Source: Salinimonas marina
Lineage (GTDB): Bacteria > Pseudomonadota > Gammaproteobacteria > Enterobacterales > Alteromonadaceae
DNA: 64,000 bases
Direction: 5' to 3'
Assembly: GCF_015644725.1 (NCBI RefSeq)
Contig: NZ_CP064795.1
Span: 866,501-930,500 of the forward strand
Both the position numbers and the translations under genes were made by a program. Of the stretch, positions 18,045 to 28,145 are shown in pieces. Below the pieces are notes generated by a model, which worked only from the letters and a program-made list of their open reading frames with translations, was not told where the DNA came from and did no database searches. Each line of letters starts with the position of its first letter. Position 1 is the stretch's first letter.

Positions 18045-20942
18045 ATGACAGACACCTCCATTACGCTGGCTCAGCTAGAGCAAAAAAACGACTTTGTTCG
18101 CCGTCACATCGGCCCGGGCGAAGATGAAATCAACGAGATGCTGCAAATCATCAATGCCGAGTCATTAGAGGATTTAACCCAGCAAACCGTCCCGGCTGGT
18201 ATCGAGCTGGATAAACCGATTGCAACCGGCGAGGGCGCCACCGAAGTTAATGCATTGAGTGCACTGAAAAAGGTGGCAGCCAAAAACAAAATCAATCGCT
18301 CCTTCATCGGTATGGGCTATTACGATACCCATGTACCCAATGTTATTTTGCGCAATGTGCTGGAAAATCCCGGCTGGTATACCGCCTATACACCGTATCA
18401 GCCAGAGATTGCCCAGGGACGTTTAGAAGCCATTCTGAACTTCCAGCAGGTCACCATCGACCTGACCGGTCTGGAGCTGGCCTCAGCCTCATTGCTGGAT
18501 GAAGGGACGGCGGCGGCGGAAGCCATGGCCCTGGCCAAGCGGGTTTCGAAAAACAAAAAAGCCAATCTGTTCTTTATTGCTGATGATGTACATCCGCAGA
18601 CCCGTGACGTGGTGGAAACCCGCGCCGAAATGTTTGGCTTTGGAATTGTCAGTGGCCCGGCCGAAGAGGCTGCCGAACACGATGTGTTTGGTGCGTTGTT
18701 GCAGTATCCGTCAAGCACCGGTGAAGTAACCGATATTCGCGATATCATCAGCGCAGTACAGGCCAAAAAAGGCATTGTGGCGGTAGCGGCAGACCTGATG
18801 AGTCTGGTGATGCTGAAATCCCCGGGTGAACTGGGCGCCGATGTGGCCCTGGGCAGCGCGCAGCGCTTTGGTGTACCGATGGGCTATGGTGGTCCACACG
18901 CCGCATTTTTTGCCACCCGCGACAGCTATAAACGCTCATTACCTGGTCGTATCATCGGGGTCAGTAAAGACACCCGTGGTCGTCCGGCACTGCGTATGGC
19001 GCTGCAAACCCGTGAACAACATATCCGTCGTGAAAAAGCCAACTCAAACATCTGTACCGCGCAGGTGTTACTGGCCAATATGGCGTCGTTTTATGCGGTG
19101 TATCATGGTCCCAAGGGGCTTAAAACCATCGCCCAGCGAATTCATCGTCTAGCCGATATTACCGCCACCGGCCTGAAACAAAAAGGCCTGGCGCTTAAGC
19201 ATGCGACCTGGTTCGATACCCTGACGGTACTGACCGACAACAAAGATCAGATTCTGCAACGCGCCTACGACAAAGGCCTGAACCTGCGTGCCGACTTAGA
19301 TAACGCGGTCGGTATCGCGTTTGATGAAACCACCACCCGTGATGATGTGCAGGCATTGTTTGATGTGTTGCTGGGCGATGCTCACGGCCTGGATGTTGAA
19401 AAACTTGATAGTGAGGTGACCACCCAGAATGTGCAGTCGATCCCGGCTGATCTGGTACGCACCAGCGATATACTGACCCACGAAGTCTTTAACCAGTATC
19501 ATTCAGAAACGGAAATGCTGCGCTATATTAAATCTTTAGAAAATAAAGATTTAGCCTTAAATCACTCGATGATTTCGCTAGGCTCATGCACCATGAAACT
19601 TAACGCCACTGCCGAGATGATTCCGGTGACCTGGCCTGAGTTCGGGCAGCTGCATCCATTTGCGCCGCTGGACCAGGCCACTGGTTATCATGAGATGATT
19701 GCTGAGCTGGCCGAATGGCTTATCAGCATCACCGGTTATGATGCCATGTCGATGCAGCCAAACTCCGGTGCTCAGGGCGAATACGCCGGCCTGCTGGCCA
19801 TTCAGCGTTATCATGAAAGCCGTGGTGAAGGACATCGAAATGTGTGTCTGATCCCCAGCTCTGCGCACGGGACGAATCCTGCTTCAGCGCAAATGGTTAG
19901 CCTGAAAGTGGTGGTCGTCAATTGTGACAAGAACGGCAATGTGGATCTTGCTGACTTGCGCGCCAAAGCCGAAGAAGTGGGCGACAATTTGTCGTGTGCG
20001 ATGATCACCTATCCGTCTACCCACGGGGTATACGAAGAAACCGTGCGAGAGATGTGTGAAATTGTGCATCAGTATGGTGGACAGGTGTATATGGATGGCG
20101 CCAACATGAATGCTCAGGTCGGTATTACCGCACCGGGCTTTATTGGCTCAGATGTATCGCATCTAAACCTGCATAAAACCTTCTGTATCCCCCATGGTGG
20201 TGGTGGCCCCGGCATGGGTCCCATCGGCGTAAAATCACACCTGGCACCGTTTTTACCTAATCACACCGTGATTGATATTGAAAATGCCGGCAAAGATTGT
20301 GGCGCCGTATCCGCGGCGCCGTGGGGCAGTGCCTCAATACTACCAATCAGCTACATGTATATCAAAATGATGGGCGCCGAAGGCTTACGTAAAGCGACCC
20401 AGGTGGCTATATTGAATGCTAACTATGTCGCCAAGCAGCTCGAAGGGCATTTTGAGGTGTTGTACAAAGGTCGTAATGGTCGGGTGGCGCACGAATGTAT
20501 TATTGATTTGCGGCCACTTAAAGACGGCAGCGGTGTAAGCGAAATGGATATTGCTAAGCGCCTGAACGACTACGGTTTCCACGCGCCCACCATGAGCTTC
20601 CCGGTCGCCGGTACGCTGATGATTGAGCCTACTGAGTCAGAAGCCAAGTACGAGCTGGACCGCTTTGTAGAAGCCATGATTAGCATTCGTCAAGAGATTG
20701 CCAAGGTGGAAAGCGGCGAGTGGGATGCCACCGACAACCCACTGCACAATGCACCGCATACCCTGGCCGATATCTGTGACAGCGACTGGAACCGTGGTTA
20801 TGACCGTCAATTAGCCGCCTATCCGGTAGCCGCCGTGGCCCGGAATAAATTCTGGCCCAGCGTAAACCGTATCGATGATGTGTATGGGGACCGCAACCTG
20901 ATGTGTTCATGCCCTTCGATAGATACTTATCGGGACGAGTGA
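18045..20942 (+). CDS. gcvP: Glycine dehydrogenase (decarboxylating), P protein
   Basis: GcvP is the PLP enzyme that decarboxylates glycine and loads the aminomethyl group on GcvH. The 965-residue protein is the fused single-chain form usual in proteobacteria. The PLP lysine is K711 in [18 protein letters not shown]. Other signatures are [12 protein letters not shown] near residue 85, [14 protein letters not shown] and [11 protein letters not shown]. The ATG at 18045 has only a weak ribosome site, as expected if translation is limited. A terminator at 21030-21052 ends the unit. The frame shows no break over almost 2.9 kb, in contrast with genes farther right. Confidence 0.98.
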   Translation: MTDTSITLAQLEQKNDFVRRHIGPGEDEINEMLQIINAESLEDLTQQTVPAGIELDKPIATGEGATEVNALSALKKVAAKNKINRSFIGMGYYDTHVPNVILRNVLENPGWYTAYTPYQPEIAQGRLEAILNFQQVTIDLTGLELASASLLDEGTAAAEAMALAKRVSKNKKANLFFIADDVHPQTRDVVETRAEMFGFGIVSGPAEEAAEHDVFGALLQYPSSTGEVTDIRDIISAVQAKKGIVAVAADLMSLVMLKSPGELGADVALGSAQRFGVPMGYGGPHAAFFATRDSYKRSLPGRIIGVSKDTRGRPALRMALQTREQHIRREKANSNICTAQVLLANMASFYAVYHGPKGLKTIAQRIHRLADITATGLKQKGLALKHATWFDTLTVLTDNKDQILQRAYDKGLNLRADLDNAVGIAFDETTTRDDVQALFDVLLGDAHGLDVEKLDSEVTTQNVQSIPADLVRTSDILTHEVFNQYHSETEMLRYIKSLENKDLALNHSMISLGSCTMKLNATAEMIPVTWPEFGQLHPFAPLDQATGYHEMIAELAEWLISITGYDAMSMQPNSGAQGEYAGLLAIQRYHESRGEGHRNVCLIPSSAHGTNPASAQMVSLKVVVVNCDKNGNVDLADLRAKAEEVGDNLSCAMITYPSTHGVYEETVREMCEIVHQYGGQVYMDGANMNAQVGITAPGFIGSDVSHLNLHKTFCIPHGGGGPGMGPIGVKSHLAPFLPNHTVIDIENAGKDCGAVSAAPWGSASILPISYMYIKMMGAEGLRKATQVAILNANYVAKQLEGHFEVLYKGRNGRVAHECIIDLRPLKDGSGVSEMDIAKRLNDYGFHAPTMSFPVAGTLMIEPTESEAKYELDRFVEAMISIRQEIAKVESGEWDATDNPLHNAPHTLADICDSDWNRGYDRQLAAYPVAAVARNKFWPSVNRIDDVYGDRNLMCSCPSIDTYRDE

Positions 20943-20966
20943 GTTGTTGTTGCCAGTTTCGAATTA

Positions 20967-21030
20967 AGTTTGTGAATTTTAAATTAGTTTGTGAATAAAA
21001 TTAGTTCGTGAAATAAATGAAGTTTGTGAA
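20967..21030 (+). repeat. Four tandem AGTTTGTGAA motifs after gcvP
   Basis: AGTTYGTGAA occurs at 20967-20976, 20986-20995, 21003-21012 and 21021-21030, spaced 19, 17 and 18 bases apart with AT-rich fill. A weaker AGTTTCGAA sits at 20955. The array lies between the gcvP stop and its terminator, so it is transcribed in the 3' untranslated region. Confidence 0.75.
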
Positions 21031-21052
21031 AAGGGCCGTAAGGCCCTTTTTT
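21030..21052 (+). terminator. Rho-independent terminator of gcvTHP
   Basis: AAAGGGCC (21030-21037), loop GTAA, GGCCCTTTTTT (21042-21052): a tight stem with a T6 tail. The following 21053-21384 contains no gene I can support; only frames interrupted by stops are present. Confidence 0.9.
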
Positions 21053-21384
21053 ACAATATATTAATTTTCGTCAGAGTAGCCGGAACTGCTCGTCGTACAG
21101 TACTATTTGCGTCCAGTCTCAAGTCTTTTTAGGCAAGCCAAATTCCGGCAGCCTAAGATTGATCTAATTCATGCTGGCGTAGCTCAAAATTAGAGGCGAC
21201 ATCACAATAAGGGGGTTATGTTCAATCCACTTCGTTTCTTACTGATTTGATTTACGAAAGTTCACAGTGCTCGCGGCTGTCGACAGCCTGCTAATTTGGG
21301 AGACTCACTGTCTTCTCGTCGCGAAACCGTATCTGAGCGTGTTAGTTTCCCTCCTCGATATGAATTGAACCCGAGAACGGTTGA

Positions 21385-21701
21385 ATGCGAAATGCCGTCC
21401 GCTGCTCTAATTGTGGTGCAACAAATGCTCTCAACCTGATCACCCGCCCTATGCCGAGCTTTCTGGGCCGGGACGAGTCCTACTTTATTGTGAGTCCTGT
21501 CGATATGATACTGGTGAGTGTTTCGGGATCAATATCCCCATCTAAGACGTGACACGAGAGATCTTTCTCTGGCTCTATCGGGATAACAAAACAGCCTCGA
21601 GCCCATCGATGGACGTAGAGATAATGTTTGGTATTTCTGATGGACGATTAGCACGGGAAGCGCGGCAAATATTAGCCGATTTGGAAAATAAACAGGCATA
21701 G
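21385..21701 (+). pseudogene. Decayed small zinc-ribbon protein gene
   Basis: Two frames together describe one small protein. The first (ATG at 21385) gives MRNAVRCSNCGATNALN and, later, PSFLGRDES. The second frame takes over near 21480 and reads LYCESCRYDTGECFG. The two CxxC pairs (CSNC and CESC) make a zinc-ribbon. One extra C in the CC at about 21479 would join them. An in-frame TAA at 21543-21545 is then followed, in the same frame, by about 50 further residues (REIFLWLYRDN to ARQILADLENKQA) up to the TAG at 21699-21701. So the gene has a frameshift plus a nonsense codon, or the tail is a separate GTG-started peptide (21549). I do not recognise the family. It belongs to the accessory island. 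Confidence 0.45.
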
Positions 21702-21791
21702 CCACTATCGTCTTGCGAGTGGGGTTGGCTGTATTAGCGAAATGTTATGCTATACTGAATACTACAACGTGCGAAATAGGGAGAGTGAAGC

Positions 21792-22043
21792 ATGGGAGAA
21801 TGGTCTGATTACTTTGAAGATTTTCCAGAAGAAGCGCCGCAGCCACCGAGTGCGGAAGAAATCGCTAAAGCAAAGCATGAGGCTGACATTAAAGCGATGA
21901 ATGCTGACGCATTCGCGTTAATTGCCGAGACAAAACGAAAAGCGCAAGCCGCTGAAGAACAGCAGAAAGAACAATATTTGGATTCGACCGTTGAGGAGAA
22001 TAATGTGGGACAGTCACTCCCTGCATCTACGGTTAACCTTTAG
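21792..22043 (+). CDS. Small acidic protein of unknown function
   Basis: This encodes 83 residues beginning MGEWSDYFEDFPEE, rich in Glu, Ala and Lys, with a likely single long helix or coiled coil from about residue 20 to 62 (EEIAKAKHEADIKAM onward). There is no signal peptide or membrane segment. It has a good ribosome site (GGGAGAG about eight bases before the ATG) and a TATACT hexamer 40 bases upstream that could be a -10 element, so it looks expressed on its own. I do not recognise the family. It lies between a decayed gene and a transposase in the accessory island. Confidence 0.6.
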   Translation: MGEWSDYFEDFPEEAPQPPSAEEIAKAKHEADIKAMNADAFALIAETKRKAQAAEEQQKEQYLDSTVEENNVGQSLPASTVNL

Positions 22044-22228
22044 GTAATACTTGATTGCCCAAACTATTTCGAAGTTAATGCCTCGATATATCGCCCTGGA
22101 ACGGCTTTAAAAAGGTTTATATACCTAAATAGCTTGTAGATAAAACACTAGCTTACGGATGTGCGTCGCCCCGCCTTGAACGGTACGTATTAGGTTGTAG
22201 GATGTGATTCGAGACGAGCTCAGCGTAT

Positions 22229-23178
22229 TCAAGCTGAATTGTATTTGTGGTTTCTTCTGCAGTGCGACATCAGTTTCCCGATGCTTACTGAGGACTTAAA
22301 GTCAGTTTCAATACCGCAGACTAATGTATTCCAATCGGTTTGCGCTAGTCCCGCCCGTGTGAGTATAGAAGAGGTTGCATCTTCTATCTTGCCACGTTTA
22401 TCTGGATGAAATTGACGCCCGGTCTGTTCGACGAGTGCGAAATAATCCTCAATCCGGAAAGGCAACCCGTCGGACAGTGTGCCTTTGGAATTTCCGTCGA
22501 AGTGAAGCAGCGTACGAGGTTGTTGATGAGACTTCGCCGCCTGAATGCGTTTTTGAATACTAGTGTGGGCAGAGGCTTCCGGTGATTTTGCTAAACAGGC
22601 ACGCACAGGATTTAAATCGACATACGCCATACAGGCTGCAAGTGATGCTTCATCCATTAATGCCTGAGACTTAAATCGTCCCTCCCAGAAGTGGCCTGTA
22701 CAGCCGTCTTCCTTATTTGCTTGCCTGGCAATAAACTCATTGAGCAGTCGCATAAACCAGCTGATATCGAATAATCGGGTGCGATACACTTCAGCAAGGC
22801 TTTTCACCGTTTCAGTCTCGGCCTCGGACAGCGAATCACACACAGCCGGATTGATATAACGTCGGGCTATCAACATGCCTTTGTAGAGCTTGTGCCATCG
22901 CCGTAGAACCTCCTCTACCGATAATGAATCCGCCTTGTCCTTGTTGATGCGCAATACCACATGGGTGTGATTACTCATCACTGCATAGGCACAGACATCT
23001 ACGCAGAACACCTCAGCCAAAAACAATAAACGGTCTTCCACCCATTGGCGACGATGTTCGAAGCTTTTGCCTGTCTGCGTATCTTCACCACATAAAAATG
23101 CACGGCGAACACAGCGAGATACGCAGTGATAGTAAGGGTATCTGCCAGGTTGATAAGAGATTTACGTGGTTTGGGCAT
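22229..23178 (-). pseudogene. RAYT-type (IS200-like Y1) transposase, frameshifted near the start
   Basis: From about 23140 to the stop at 22229 the frame encodes an HUH single-strand transposase: YYHCVSRCVRRAFLCG near the N-terminus, the HUH motif in VMSNHTHVVL and the candidate catalytic Tyr in AYVDLNPVRA. Homologues begin MPxPRKxLI, and exactly that start (MPKPRKSLIN) is present at 23178 but in another frame; one additional C at about 23145 joins the two. No alternative ATG opens the main frame. I see no clear terminal repeats or flanking target duplication, as expected for single-copy, REP-associated enzymes of this group. It could be inactive or the break could be a sequencing error. Confidence 0.8.
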
Positions 23179-23310
23179 GGTCTTCTAAACACGAAGGGAA
23201 CCGTGCTTTTAGTGTGCCCAAATTAGTTCAAAACCCAACTGTACCTGAGAATGGTTAGTGACTGTCCTATTTGCCCGGATTATGCAAATGCCTTCTTAAA
23301 AGGGAAACTT

Positions 23311-23469
23311 ATGGAAACAACTATTGAAAACACGACGTTTTTAAATAGTTTACAGGTTACATTCGCTGAGCAATTTCTTTACTGTGAAAAGAACAAATTT
23401 GACCTAGTTAAGCAGATGATTAATTCTGACGAAGCATATAGGGTTGGCCTCCGCCCTACTGTGAATTAA
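23311..23469 (+). CDS. Possible 52-residue hypothetical protein
   Basis: The ATG at 23311 follows AAAAGGGAAACTT, an acceptable ribosome site, and opens a 52-residue frame (METTIENTTFLNSLQV to GLRPTVN) with an amphipathic middle. The frame is open 20 codons farther upstream. No domain is recognised and there is no codon evidence beyond openness in AT-rich DNA, so it may be a remnant. Confidence 0.3.
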   Translation: METTIENTTFLNSLQVTFAEQFLYCEKNKFDLVKQMINSDEAYRVGLRPTVN

Positions 23470-23789
23470 TAAATACCTGCGCGAATGATACTTTGAATTT
23501 TTTCTTGAAATTACTCTGCTCCATTCTACTCACTGTCGAATTTTGGAGGCAAAAACCAACTTAACATTAACGCGGTCTTTCCCGCCGTCAGCCACTCATC
23601 GGTTCATTACAGTAATTGCTGTTCAATATCCCTATTCGCATTGGACAGTTATTTTACGCAATTACTTCGTTGCTTTCCGTCAAAAAACGGTGAGAGACAC
23701 AACGTTGACATGGTTGCGGGTGTTATTCATCCCCACCGCCCGCTGGGGTCTCTGAAAAAATCAGTTGAGTTGAAAGGTATGCTACTAAA

Positions 23790-23835
23790 TCTGGCAGATC
23801 AAATGTTTGCCGTGGCAAATACTTGATCTGCCAGA
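23790..23835. repeat. 46-bp nested palindrome before the UDG-like cassette
   Basis: Outer arms TCTGGCAGATCAA (23790-23802) and TTGATCTGCCAGA (23823-23835) are perfect complements. Inside, TTTGCC-GT-GGCAAA (23806-23819) is a second perfect palindrome, separated from the arms by unpaired ATG and TAC. The centre lies 70 bases before the GTG at 23883. It could be an operator for a dimeric regulator, a leader hairpin or a single-strand recognition hairpin. 23470-23789 shows nothing else I can support. Confidence 0.85.
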
Positions 23836-23882
23836 AAATTAAAATTAGTTTAAATATGGAGTTCACCTAAGAGGATAAAAAA

Positions 23883-24608
23883 GTGTTACCTAAACACGGA
23901 AGAATAGATTGTAGAGTTTGCTTTCCTGAACATGTTAATGATGTGTTTGAACCAAACACCGAATGGAGAATGGTCAATGACCCGGGAGCTTGGGGCGGAA
24001 ATGATAAACCTGAATACTTGATACTTGGATTTTCTAAAGGTTTCACTCAGGCTGGGATGTGCAACAATAATAAATTTGAGGACATTGCCTTTGCAGGTAT
24101 TAGAGAACGGCTGACTCAGGCACTGCGGGCAGTCGGTATTATGTCTGATTCAGAGCATGTGACTGAGAATATTAACAATCCCTCTTCGAAAATAGCTTTT
24201 GGGTCATTGGTGCGGTGCAGTGTCTCTCGAATAGATAGTAAAAAATCAGAGGCAGGCAATGGAAAAGTTTATTCTTGTACAGGACCGTTGATCACTAAAT
24301 CTTTCGAAGAGATACCTGAAATTATAAGTAATTGTACGAGGCAGTACTTAATAGGTTTGCCGGAAAGTATTAAGGCAGTCATATTTCTATCAAATAGTGA
24401 TAAATATGTTTGTGGGGTACAACGAATTATTGAAAATTTGTACCCAAAAAGCTTTAAGAGAATTAATCCTATGTGTGTAGAAGCCGAAGGAAAGAGGTGG
24501 ATACACATAGCGCATGCATCTGGCTTAAATGGGCATTTTAACACTTGGTTGAAAACAGATTTAGGGCCGGGCTTAAAAAGGCTGCAAGCAATCGAAGGTT
24601 TAAACTAA
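23883..24608 (+). CDS. Uracil-DNA-glycosylase-fold-like protein with conserved cysteines (tentative)
   Basis: The 241-residue protein starts with GTG at 23883 behind GAGG. I read it as a divergent member of the uracil-DNA glycosylase superfamily, near the Fe-S family 4. CRVC (C10, C13) lies at the N-terminus; PEYLILGFSKG (43-53) has the position of motif A; GSLVRC (C112) and IISNCTRQYLIGLP (C151) resemble the segments that supply the last two cluster cysteines; IKAVIFL (163-169) fits the next strand; HASGLNGHFNTW (211-222) has the position of the HPSxL motif. Motif A lacks the usual catalytic or water-binding residue pattern, so glycosylase activity is doubtful. AT-rich relative to the core genes. 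Paired with the next gene 22 bases on. The fold assignment is inference. Confidence 0.6.
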   Translation: MLPKHGRIDCRVCFPEHVNDVFEPNTEWRMVNDPGAWGGNDKPEYLILGFSKGFTQAGMCNNNKFEDIAFAGIRERLTQALRAVGIMSDSEHVTENINNPSSKIAFGSLVRCSVSRIDSKKSEAGNGKVYSCTGPLITKSFEEIPEIISNCTRQYLIGLPESIKAVIFLSNSDKYVCGVQRIIENLYPKSFKRINPMCVEAEGKRWIHIAHASGLNGHFNTWLKTDLGPGLKRLQAIEGLN

Positions 24609-24630
24609 TAATAACAGGGAGTAAAAATTT

Positions 24631-24984
24631 ATGAGTATTTCAGAACAAGCACAGAAAGAACTAAAAAACGCTTTTCCTTTTACTGAGTCGAGCACCCAGT
24701 ATATAGCAAAGTTCGCGACCAAGTCGGGAAAAGAGCTTGCACTAGAGAGAGAGCGTACTGAAGCAATTTATCTTTGGTTACAGAAGTACGATCAAAACAT
24801 CGACGGTGTAGAGATAAAAAACTCAAAATTTCCGGGGCAAGCGTATGAGCGCAATCAAACGAGGAATTCTAATCTGAACGAGAAGAACACACCAAAATTG
24901 AAGTTAGGCAATAGGGCATATTATTTAAAAATAGAAACCTTGGGTGCACTTGAAAAGGTTATTGACTGGTATTCCAAGATATAG
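24631..24984 (+). CDS. Small partner protein of unknown function
   Basis: This encodes 117 residues with a strong ribosome site (CAGGGAG) and begins 22 bases after the UDG-like gene, so the two form an operon. The N-terminal half (MSISEQAQKELKNAF to ERERTEAIYLWLQKYD) is helical and charged; a polar linker (about 60-88, rich in Asn) follows; the C-terminal third (KLKLGNRAYYLKIETLGALEKVIDWYSKI) looks like two strands and a helix. No membrane segment, signal or catalytic motif. I do not recognise a family. Its constant pairing with the first gene, if it exists in other genomes, would suggest a complex or a toxin/antidote-like relation, but the sequence alone does not show this. Confidence 0.65.
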   Translation: MSISEQAQKELKNAFPFTESSTQYIAKFATKSGKELALERERTEAIYLWLQKYDQNIDGVEIKNSKFPGQAYERNQTRNSNLNEKNTPKLKLGNRAYYLKIETLGALEKVIDWYSKI

Positions 24985-25476
24985 TTTTCGACAAGATGTG
25001 GTTATTGAATTTATCAAATTCATTGACCACAGCTCTACCCATAATTTTTCTTTTTCAGGTCAAATCCACCAAAATAATAGCTTAAGGAGAGTGTGCCAAA
25101 CGAGGGTTTTAATCGTGTCTGGTAGCGTACTTAATTGATATGTTGGCTACCAATATTTGAAAACACAATTTATAAATTTTAAGCCCACTTTTTAGAGGGT
25201 TTTATTTTTCTCAATTTTAAAAATTCATATTTGTAGTAAACAGCAAAAATGGAGTTCCCAGCTTTTATTAAACAGGTCGTGGTGCCTTAATCTGGGTATC
25301 TTCTAACTCAGAAGATGCAAGACCGCTCATTCTGGGCGCGATCAGTATTCCTCACACAGCGCCAGTAGTTTGTCAGTTTTGTTAAAAAATTGTCAAATAT
25401 AGGTGTAACCCCTTATATGCGATTCACCCTGTTTTTGGCATTTTGCATGCCTACTAATAAACTGTTGGACACCATA
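24985..25476. other. AT-rich spacer without a supported gene
   Basis: Nearly 500 bases separate the cassette from the subtilase. Reading frames are short on both strands. A TTTGTCAGTTTTGT segment and TTGTCAAATA (about 25371-25401) look like imperfect direct repeats of TTGTCA and may mark the subtilase promoter region. No convincing terminator follows the cassette. Confidence 0.5.
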
Positions 25477-27546
25477 ATGAGAAAAATTTTTCTGCCACTT
25501 AGCTTAATAGCCTCAGGTCTTGCCTGTTCAGGCCTGGTTCATGCTGAGGCGTTGATTGGACCTCAATTATCCCAGTCACTGACGTCCCAGACGGGACCGT
25601 TCAATGTCATTGTCTCGATGAATGAGCAGCAGCAAGTCGATTCGGTTTTGCAGTCATTAAATGTTCCTTATCAAACATTGAAAACGCTGCCTATGGCGGG
25701 GCCTTCTTAACTAAAACGCAAATTCAGGAACTTGCTACGAATCCATCGGTAACCAGTATTTATGCTGATGCTCCTTTGGAATACAAAAACTATACGTCCG
25801 GCCAAATTACCGGGGACATTATATTCAGGATGTTTATAACGTCACGGGTAGGGGCGTAACCATCGCGGTGCTGGACTCGGGGGTGGATGCCACCCATCCG
25901 GATCTGGAATTAGGTACCAAAACCGTAGAAAACGTAAAGATAGTGGGAGATTTGGATTTAGCGGGTGGCCGCAACGCCTTTATCGAAGGGGTGCCAAATA
26001 GCGATACAAGTTCTGGCCACGGGACTCACGTTGCTGGCACGGTGGGCGGTACGGGCGTGGTGTCAGCCAATGATGAACGCCGTGCTTACTATCACGCGGG
26101 TATCGCGCCTGATTCGAGTTTAGTTGGTCTCGGTGCTGGCGAAGGGGTTTCTATTCTATATGCCTTGCTCGGCTTTGATTATGCAATTGCTAATCAGGAA
26201 CGCCTGGATATTGACATTATTACCAATAGCTGGGGCGGCGGCGACGGGGCAGAATTTGACCCGAACAACCCTATCAATAAAGCCTCGTTTGAAGCCTATA
26301 AGAGGGGGATGGTGGTAAGCTTTGCGGCCTCAAATTCAGGCCCTGAAGAAAATACCCTTAATCAGTATGCAATCGCGCCGTGGGTTATTAACGTGGCCGC
26401 TGGTACCAGTGACAAAACATTGGCTGATTTTTCTAGTCGGGGCGTAGCCGGTACTCAGTATAAGCAGCCTGACATCACTGCCCCCGGGCAAAACATCACC
26501 TCAACCCGCGCTCCGAACACGGCGATTGGCGCGATGGGACCCGTGGTAGATCCTGAACATCCGGAATATTTTGCGTACTACCATACTATCAGTGGTACAT
26601 CGATGGCGACGCCATTTGTCGCCGGGGTGGCCGCTTTGCTGTTGGAAGTTAATCCACAGCTATCACCAGACCAAATTGAACAAATCCTTATGGAGACAGC
26701 TGATCCGATGGATTATGCCCCTCATGAGGTTGGTGCTGGATACATTAATGTCAAATCTGCGGTTGAGCGTGCAGAAGAAGTTCGTGGTAACCGCGTAGAG
26801 TTTCTCTCCGGGATACCACCTGGGCAAGTCAGGGCCCCTGGACCCAGGTAGATGACACTTATGAATTACTGACATACTCAGGAAAATGGTATGACAAGTC
26901 AGAAGAATTGGCGTACCAGGGCACAATGAACAAAGCCAAATACGCCAACTCTTCCTTTACCGCAACGGTAAGAGGGGAGCGGGTACGTCTTCACTTCTTT
27001 GTAAAAGATGACAAACCAACTTCGGTCGAACTTATTTCAGATGGTGTTTCAATGGGGGTTGCCACCGTTTACAGTGCAACCGCCTCCAAATATTCTCCTG
27101 AAGATGTCGCCGTTGTGTTTGATGACCTGGGCACAGGCGTCCATAATCTTGAAGTCAGAATGTTGAATAAGTACATGTACTTTGACCGCATGGATGTGGA
27201 CGGCAGCGTTATCGAAAGCGACCTGACCTATACAGAAAGACACCAGCAAGACACGGGTACAATGGGTCCTTCAGCAGAAAATCTGGAGGTTCAGGAATTT
27301 GCACTCGAAATCGCTGAAAATGATGTAAGCCTGACCACATCGCTGAGCTGGAGCGGCGCTGGAGATCTGGACTTCTTCCTGGTGGACCCGAATGGAGTTG
27401 AGGTCGCCTCAAGCGCGACCTTGGAAAATCCGGAAGTTATTCAGTATATGACAGACGAGCCCGGCACTTATCAATTACGTGTAACAGGCTATATTAGTGC
27501 GGTAACGCCGTTTGAAATTGACAGTACAATTGTTACGGCGAATTAA
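25477..27546 (+). pseudogene. Subtilisin-like serine protease with three frameshifts
   Basis: Four consecutive reading frames give one S8 protease of about 690 residues. It has a signal peptide (RKIFLPLSLIASGLACSGLVHA), a propeptide, Asp in [12 protein letters not shown], His in GHGTHVAGT, Ser in GTSMATPF and a C-terminal region with a PPC-like beta domain (SLSWSGAGDLDFFLVDPNG). Frame changes occur at G-runs: 25698-25701 (GGGG), 25812-25815 (GGGG) and 26810-26812 (GGG). One extra G at each restores continuous, sensible sequence (MAGAFLTK, TGGHYIQDV, LSGDTTW). The catalytic triad is intact. Three losses of the same kind in otherwise well-kept coding sequence point to sequencing error or very recent decay. 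As written it yields only a 77-residue peptide. Confidence 0.85.
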
Positions 27547-27568
27547 TACAGCGTAGTAAGTCATTGTA

Positions 27569-27594
27569 AGAGCCCGCTCTCGTAGCGGGTTTTT
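27569..27594 (+). terminator. Rho-independent terminator after the subtilase
   Basis: CCCGCT, loop CTCGT, AGCGGG followed by TTTTTT lies about 30 bases past the subtilase stop. The remaining 27595-27929 holds no gene I can support. Confidence 0.85.
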
Positions 27595-27929
27595 TATTAT
27601 TTATAACTACAGTAGCTGCTCCGCTTAGATGTTGTCGTCGCGCAATGTTCAGTTGAGGGGGACAATGCAAAGTTTGCAGACCAGTACCGGGTTAACGTTT
27701 GTGACAGTCTAGATTTTGCAGCACTATTAAACTTTTTTCTAGAGAATCTAATCTGGAATAACGGCAGCAATCAGCGGGTAAGCGAAGCCATGCCCATAGT
27801 GACTCTATTACCGTTGGGTAGTATCGAGACAGGTTGCGATAGTTAATGGTTTTAAAGGATCGATGTTAAATTATTATATTTCTACTAGGTTTACATTGAT
27901 GAACAAAAAAAGAAAAAGCTAATTTCTGG

Positions 27930-28145
27930 TTAACGCTTGTCGTCCCCTTTTTTTGGTTTGATAGCCACTAATGTCAAAAAGGAAAATAAAATAGCCAGCA
28001 TGAAATTGACAATTATTAATGTCAATACGCCAGAAAAATCTGCCTTTGTCTGAGTCAATTGATATAGCGTATTAATGAAAGTGGACGTTAGGATGCTTGT
28101 TAAAAAAAAAGCTGATCTTTGATTAATGAAATAACTTTCAAAAGC
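27930..28145 (-). CDS. Possible small two-helix membrane protein, start unclear
   Basis: The minus-strand frame from 28145 to the TAA at 27930 encodes about 71 residues with two hydrophobic segments (SAFFLTSILTSTFINTLY and GVLTLIIVNFMLAILFSFL) and a basic tail KPKKGDDKR, the pattern of a small inner-membrane protein. It has no normal start codon in frame. An ATG about 15 bases upstream, overlapping the end of the Gly-rich frame at 28146, would enter this frame if the TTTT at about 28139 were TTT. So either an indel or decay is present. The composition looks protein-like and the overlap suggests coupling to the Gly-rich gene. Family unknown. Confidence 0.35.
   Translation of the reverse strand, partial: AFESYFINQRSAFFLTSILTSTFINTLYQLTQTKADFSGVLTLIIVNFMLAILFSFLTLVAIKPKKGDDKR

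Noticed and set aside
21170..21205. tRNA-like start (GGCGTAGCTC) suggesting an attachment site
   Set aside because: The D-arm, anticodon and T-arm do not follow; no GTTCRAATC is found at the right distance.
21219..21440. Open stretch with one stop starting MFNPLRFLL
   Set aside because: Composition is not protein-like and it overlaps the better supported zinc-ribbon frame.
23543..23826. Two overlapping 60-70 residue frames before the cassette
   Set aside because: They lack good ribosome sites, and their composition appears random; one runs into the palindrome.
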